NCBI GenBank assembly: GCA_003159055.1
Contig: PMLH01000491.1
Span: forward strand, 1-16,387
Reading direction: 5' to 3'
Length of the DNA stretch: 16,387 nt
From: Myxococcales bacterium
GTDB lineage: Bacteria > Myxococcota > Polyangia > Fen-1088
Shown here: one piece after another, positions 13,402 to 16,387 of the stretch
Position numbering within the stretch: position 1 is the stretch's first letter
Layout of the letters: each line of letters starts with the position of its first letter
The notes under the pieces: generated by a model
Told to the model about the DNA's origin: nothing
Database searches by the model: none
The model's input: only the letters and a program-made list of their open reading frames with translations
Program-made: the position numbers and the translations under genes

Positions 13402-14616
13402 CTACTCCGCCAACATCTCGACGAAGGCTCGAATGCGCGTCACCTGTTCTTCCGTCGGCGGCTCCTCGGCGTGGACACTGTGCTCGAGGCCGACCAGGGG
13501 CACGCCCCTTTTCTTGAAATACTGCCGTTCCAGTCCCTGGACCACGCTGCCGTACGGGCATCCGGTCACGAACGAGGACACGATACCTCGTGCGTTGGTC
13601 CTGTCGACCAGCTCCTCGACCCGTCGCTTGCGCAACTGCGCTGAGGCGCCCGCGCCTTCGCCGAGCTCGCCCTTGAGTTGCGCTTCGAACAGGTATTCGG
13701 CAACGGCTTCGAGCGGTGGGATGTCCTCCCGGAAATCCGAGGTGCTGTGAATCACCCAGCCCACCACGACGCCGTTGGACTCCTCGATTATCTTGAGCAG
13801 CTTCGGGCCACCCGCCACCCCTCCCGCGAGCACCAGCGGAATGAAGCTCTTGGTCTGCGGCCGAGTGGACGCAACCTCCAGCTCTTCGGTGATGCCGTCT
13901 AGGATGGCCTCATACTTCTCACGCTGGCCGAAATAGTGGTTCGAACCGAGGAGAATCTGCGACGTAGGCGTACTGCTCAAGTAGAAGGGCGCCTTCAAGC
14001 GCAGGTCGAGGATCCTTCGCACCTTGCGCACCACGCGGTTCTTGAACCGAAGCTCCTCGCTCAGGCGATCTTCGTCCACGTTCCGTCCAGTTAGCCAGAC
14101 CGCGACCTTCTGCAGCTCGTTGATCAGAAACGCGACCAACTCAGCCCGCCGTTCACCCACCTTGAACGCAGTGGCCGCGTCGATGCAGTGGACGTCGTAT
14201 CCGTCGTGATGGGCGTGGTCGAGGACCATGCTGATCGGCTCGCAGGTCGACCCGAAGTACAGGATGCGCTTGATGGCGTTGTCCTTGCGCAGGTGCAGCC
14301 GGCCAATCATCGCCTTGCTCATCGAGCAGAACTCGCCAGGGATCTGGTGGTGGCTTTCGGCGACCTCCTCGGCCTTGAGGCTGTCCTCCTTCCACAGCTC
14401 GGCGAATCCCACCGGTATGGTGTCGCAGGCACGTATCAGTGGGGCCTCCCACGAGTTTCCACCCCAAATTACACTGCGTCCTTCTCGGGCCCACTGCTCA
14501 ATTTGGTCCAAGGAGTATGCCTTCTGCAGCGCGCCCAGCGCGCGAACGTGCTCCGAATCCGCTCCGGAGGCAGGCACCTCGGTGGCTCTAGCTTTGATTA
14601 TGGTCCCGTTAGGCAT
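13402..14616 (-). CDS. HgdB/BcrC-family (2-hydroxyacyl-CoA dehydratase D-component) subunit 2
   Basis: 404 residues, paralogous to subunit 1 over nearly the whole length. By eye well over half of the residues are the same in the first 230 positions. Cysteines at 64, 97, 125 and 353 match the four of subunit 1, with one extra at 144 (DVHCID). It shares the features that set the pair apart from classical HgdB/BcrC proteins: WGGxSWEAPLxRACDTIP in place of the N-terminal CxYxPxE motif, and the unusual GELGEGAGASA segment before the C-terminal domain. The ATG at 14616 overlaps the end of subunit 3 by eight bases, so translation is coupled. Subunits 1 and 2 probably form a heterodimer, as HgdA/HgdB or BcrB/BcrC do. 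This is inference from gene order and duplication. Confidence 0.84.
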   Translation of the reverse strand: MPNGTIIKARATEVPASGADSEHVRALGALQKAYSLDQIEQWAREGRSVIWGGNSWEAPLIRACDTIPVGFAELWKEDSLKAEEVAESHHQIPGEFCSMSKAMIGRLHLRKDNAIKRILYFGSTCEPISMVLDHAHHDGYDVHCIDAATAFKVGERRAELVAFLINELQKVAVWLTGRNVDEDRLSEELRFKNRVVRKVRRILDLRLKAPFYLSSTPTSQILLGSNHYFGQREKYEAILDGITEELEVASTRPQTKSFIPLVLAGGVAGGPKLLKIIEESNGVVVGWVIHSTSDFREDIPPLEAVAEYLFEAQLKGELGEGAGASAQLRKRRVEELVDRTNARGIVSSFVTGCPYGSVVQGLERQYFKKRGVPLVGLEHSVHAEEPPTEEQVTRIRAFVEMLAE

Positions 14617-15775
14617 GGATGTTTTGTCCCTTCTGCTCGCCTGCCTGCCTCTCGCGCAGCACCTCGACGAACGCTTCGATTCTCGTCTTCAACTGGCCGT
14701 GGTCGCTTTCCGAGTAGTCACTGGAGATCTCCAACACCGGTAACTTTTGCGCGTGGAACTCGGTGAGAAACTCCTTCTTGCTGACGCCGTAGCAGGCGCA
14801 GAACTTCAGAAACACGTACACCACGCCGTCGACGGCGTACTCGCGGGCCAGTCGCCCCGAGAACGCAACCCCGTCCGACAGCGGTTTCATGCGCGCGCAT
14901 GGGGCCTGGTCCAAGTACCCGTTGGCCAATGCCCGGTACGGATCCTCGGTTTCGCTGATGGTGTGATAGAAGGGACGGACGCCAGCGCAGTGGTCCTCGA
15001 TGACTACCCGGGCGCCGAGCTCCTGCTCGATGATATCCAACAGCCGGCGGTCGCCGTCGGCCACGATGCTCCCCGACACCATCAGACGAAGCGGACGGAC
15101 CTTGCTCTTCGGCGGCTGCTTCAGACCCTCCAAGACCTGCTCGAGGGCCGGGACCAGTCGCTCGCCGGGCAAATAGTAGAAACCCCGGGCCAGGTCCAAG
15201 AACTCCGCGCCGCTAAGTGGCGGCGAATCGCCCTTTCGCAAATCCGAGATCTCCTTGAGCAGCCTACGCGCCCGATTGTAGATGGTGATCTGGCGCTGAA
15301 GCCCCTCGTCGGCAATCGGCTTGCCCGTGAGCTCCTCCAGGTCACTCTTGAAGTTCAAAATCTCCTCCCGAAAGAAGTCGCGCGCCTCTGTGCTCGGCCG
15401 AATCTTCGGAAGATTGAGCAGCTTCGTGGGCACGAATTGCTCGATCACCTCGGACGCACGCTTCATGGTCGAGCAACTATGAAAGTTGTAGACCTTGTCA
15501 AAGGACTTGTAGAAGGGATCCTTCTCCTCGAAAAATCCGATGCAGCTCTTGGTGAAGTCGCAAAACACGCTCTGCGTGTAAAGCTCACCCGCCGACACCG
15601 TCTTCGTGCTTCCGGCCCGGAAAATCCGCGAGTGCCTGACGCCCGCCGCGCTCAGCAGCTCTTGCGGGACGTAGTTGCAGATGTATCCGACCTTCTTGAC
15701 GTCCTTTGCAGTCTGGAACGCCTTCCGTTCTTCATCGATCAGCTTAGAAAATTGCTGCAAGCTCAAACTCGACAT
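14609..15775 (-). CDS. HgdB/BcrC-family subunit 3 with double-cubane-type cysteine set
   Basis: 388 residues with the canonical HGD-D pattern: VGYICNYVPQELLSAAG (Cys33), VFCDFTKSCIGFF (72, 78), FHSCSTMKR (101), EDHCAGVRPF (263), QAPCARMK (293), LKFCACYG (326, 328) and the closing GQLKTRIEAFVEVL. This Cys distribution, especially the HCAG, PC and FC elements, resembles the YjiM and double-cubane-cluster proteins more than the three-Cys dehydratases. ATG 15775 is chosen because GGAG lies six bases upstream; an in-frame TTG at 15796 is the alternative. It lies 24 bases after the ATPase gene and overlaps subunit 2. Double-cubane relatives perform ATP-dependent reduction of small molecules such as acetylene in vitro, with unknown natural substrates. 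The cluster type here is an inference. Confidence 0.85.
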   Translation of the reverse strand: MSSLSLQQFSKLIDEERKAFQTAKDVKKVGYICNYVPQELLSAAGVRHSRIFRAGSTKTVSAGELYTQSVFCDFTKSCIGFFEEKDPFYKSFDKVYNFHSCSTMKRASEVIEQFVPTKLLNLPKIRPSTEARDFFREEILNFKSDLEELTGKPIADEGLQRQITIYNRARRLLKEISDLRKGDSPPLSGAEFLDLARGFYYLPGERLVPALEQVLEGLKQPPKSKVRPLRLMVSGSIVADGDRRLLDIIEQELGARVVIEDHCAGVRPFYHTISETEDPYRALANGYLDQAPCARMKPLSDGVAFSGRLAREYAVDGVVYVFLKFCACYGVSKKEFLTEFHAQKLPVLEISSDYSESDHGQLKTRIEAFVEVLRERQAGEQKGQNIHA

Positions 15776-15799
15776 CGCTCTCTCCAATTCCGCCAATGA

Positions 15800-16387
15800 C
15801 TACTCTCCGGCTGACGCTCCGGCTTCTGCATGTGATTCGACTATTGTCCTTCTCTTCTTTGGCACTTCCGCGGTCGCGGCGTAGTACTTCCAGGCATGTA
15901 CGGCAGCGCCAAGCGCTCCCGCAAATATCAGGTCCAACTTGGCCGGCGTGAACTTGGCATTCACTTCCTCTTCCAAGACCTTCCACATGCCGATGTTGTT
16001 CGACACGCCACCCGTGAATACCAGCGGTGGCTCGATCCCGATCCGTCCCAACAGGTTGCGGACGCGTCGGGCCGTCGACACGTGCACGCCGGCCGCGATG
16101 TCGGCGCTGATCTCCTCCATATTTTCCTTCGCACCCCTCGCCCGCAACGAGATCACTTCCGACTCCGCAAAGACCGCGCACTGACTGCTGACTTGGGCGG
16201 GATTCTTCGAACGCAGCGCCACCTCGCCGAGATCGCGCAGATCCACGCCCAGGATGGCGGCGGCCTTCTCCAAGAATCGGCCGGTTCCGGCCGCGCACTT
16301 GTCATTCATCACAAACTCGACCACCTTGCCGCTGTTGGGATCGACCTTGATGGCTTTGGAATCCTGGCCGCCGATGTCGATGATGGT
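15800..16387 (-). CDS. BadF/BadG/BcrA/HgdC-type ATPase (activator), N-terminus outside window
   Basis: The C-terminal 195 codons or so of an ASKHA-fold ATPase that injects electrons into HgdB/BcrC-type partners with ATP hydrolysis. The visible part opens with TIIDIGGQDSKAIKV, a signature of the family. The two cysteines that bind the bridging 4Fe-4S cluster of the homodimer are present, in NDKCAAGTGRFLE and SQCAVFAESEVISL. They are 39 residues apart, the same spacing as Cys127 and Cys166 of HgdC from Acidaminococcus. FTGGVSNNIGMW and IFAGALGAAVHAW complete the nucleotide-binding domain. A short basic/acidic tail (PKKRRTIVESHAEAGASAGE) follows. It is the first visible gene of the operon with the three HgdB-like subunits and is their evident electron donor. 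The promoter lies beyond the right edge. Confidence 0.94.
   Translation of the reverse strand, partial: TIIDIGGQDSKAIKVDPNSGKVVEFVMNDKCAAGTGRFLEKAAAILGVDLRDLGEVALRSKNPAQVSSQCAVFAESEVISLRARGAKENMEEISADIAAGVHVSTARRVRNLLGRIGIEPPLVFTGGVSNNIGMWKVLEEEVNAKFTPAKLDLIFAGALGAAVHAWKYYAATAEVPKKRRTIVESHAEAGASAGE

Overview
The window is GC-rich, densely coded DNA with Gram-negative features: sigma-54 promoters, an enhancer-binding activator, an exported solute-binding protein and a RegA/ActR-type Fis domain. Nothing fixes the lineage. A deltaproteobacterial-type bacterium (Myxococcota, Desulfobacterota or relatives) is my guess. No tRNA, rRNA, CRISPR array or insertion sequence was seen.

Layout. 1-361 holds the eroded end of a Fis-type response regulator. 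362-889 is trmO. Leftward on the minus strand run a small membrane ORF (3516-3406), a flavin-reductase-like protein, a SAM methyltransferase and, from its own promoter, a signal-less DszB-like protein (1986-886). Rightward from 3736 are a broken pair of 4Fe-4S proteins and an inositol-phosphatase-family enzyme. From 5826 comes a second rightward unit: a 38-codon ORF, a metK remnant, an SfnR-like sigma-54 activator, a dienelactone-hydrolase/sulfatase-maturase chimeric remnant and a PLP C-S lyase. A long leftward operon enters from the right edge: a BadF/BcrA-type ATPase, three HgdB/BcrC-family subunits and an ABC-2 exporter. It is followed, from its own promoter, by an exported NitT/TauT-type binding protein and a small dual-CxxC protein.

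How the genes fit together. Four sigma-54 (-24/-12) promoters stand 25-36 bases before the start codons at 1986, 3736, 5826 and 10331. Each has upstream a pair of 16-base (once 17) TG...CA inverted repeats separated by exactly 15 bases. The proximal repeat lies 70-72 bases (once 82, about one helical turn more) from the -12 GC. This looks like the binding pattern of one activator, and the SfnR-like protein encoded in the middle of the window is the obvious candidate. SfnR proteins control use of organic sulfur such as sulfones. A desulfinase-like protein with the DszB Cys-His-Arg triad, a flavin reductase, a C-S lyase, a TauT/SsuA-like binding protein and fragments of metK and an anaerobic sulfatase maturase all point the same way.

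Main hypothesis: this is a sulfur-scavenging locus in which an ATP-driven BadF plus three-subunit HgdB/BcrC-type iron-sulfur reductase acts on an organosulfur compound. The parts and the promoter grammar are visible in the sequence. The substrate and the sulfur role of the reductase are inference.
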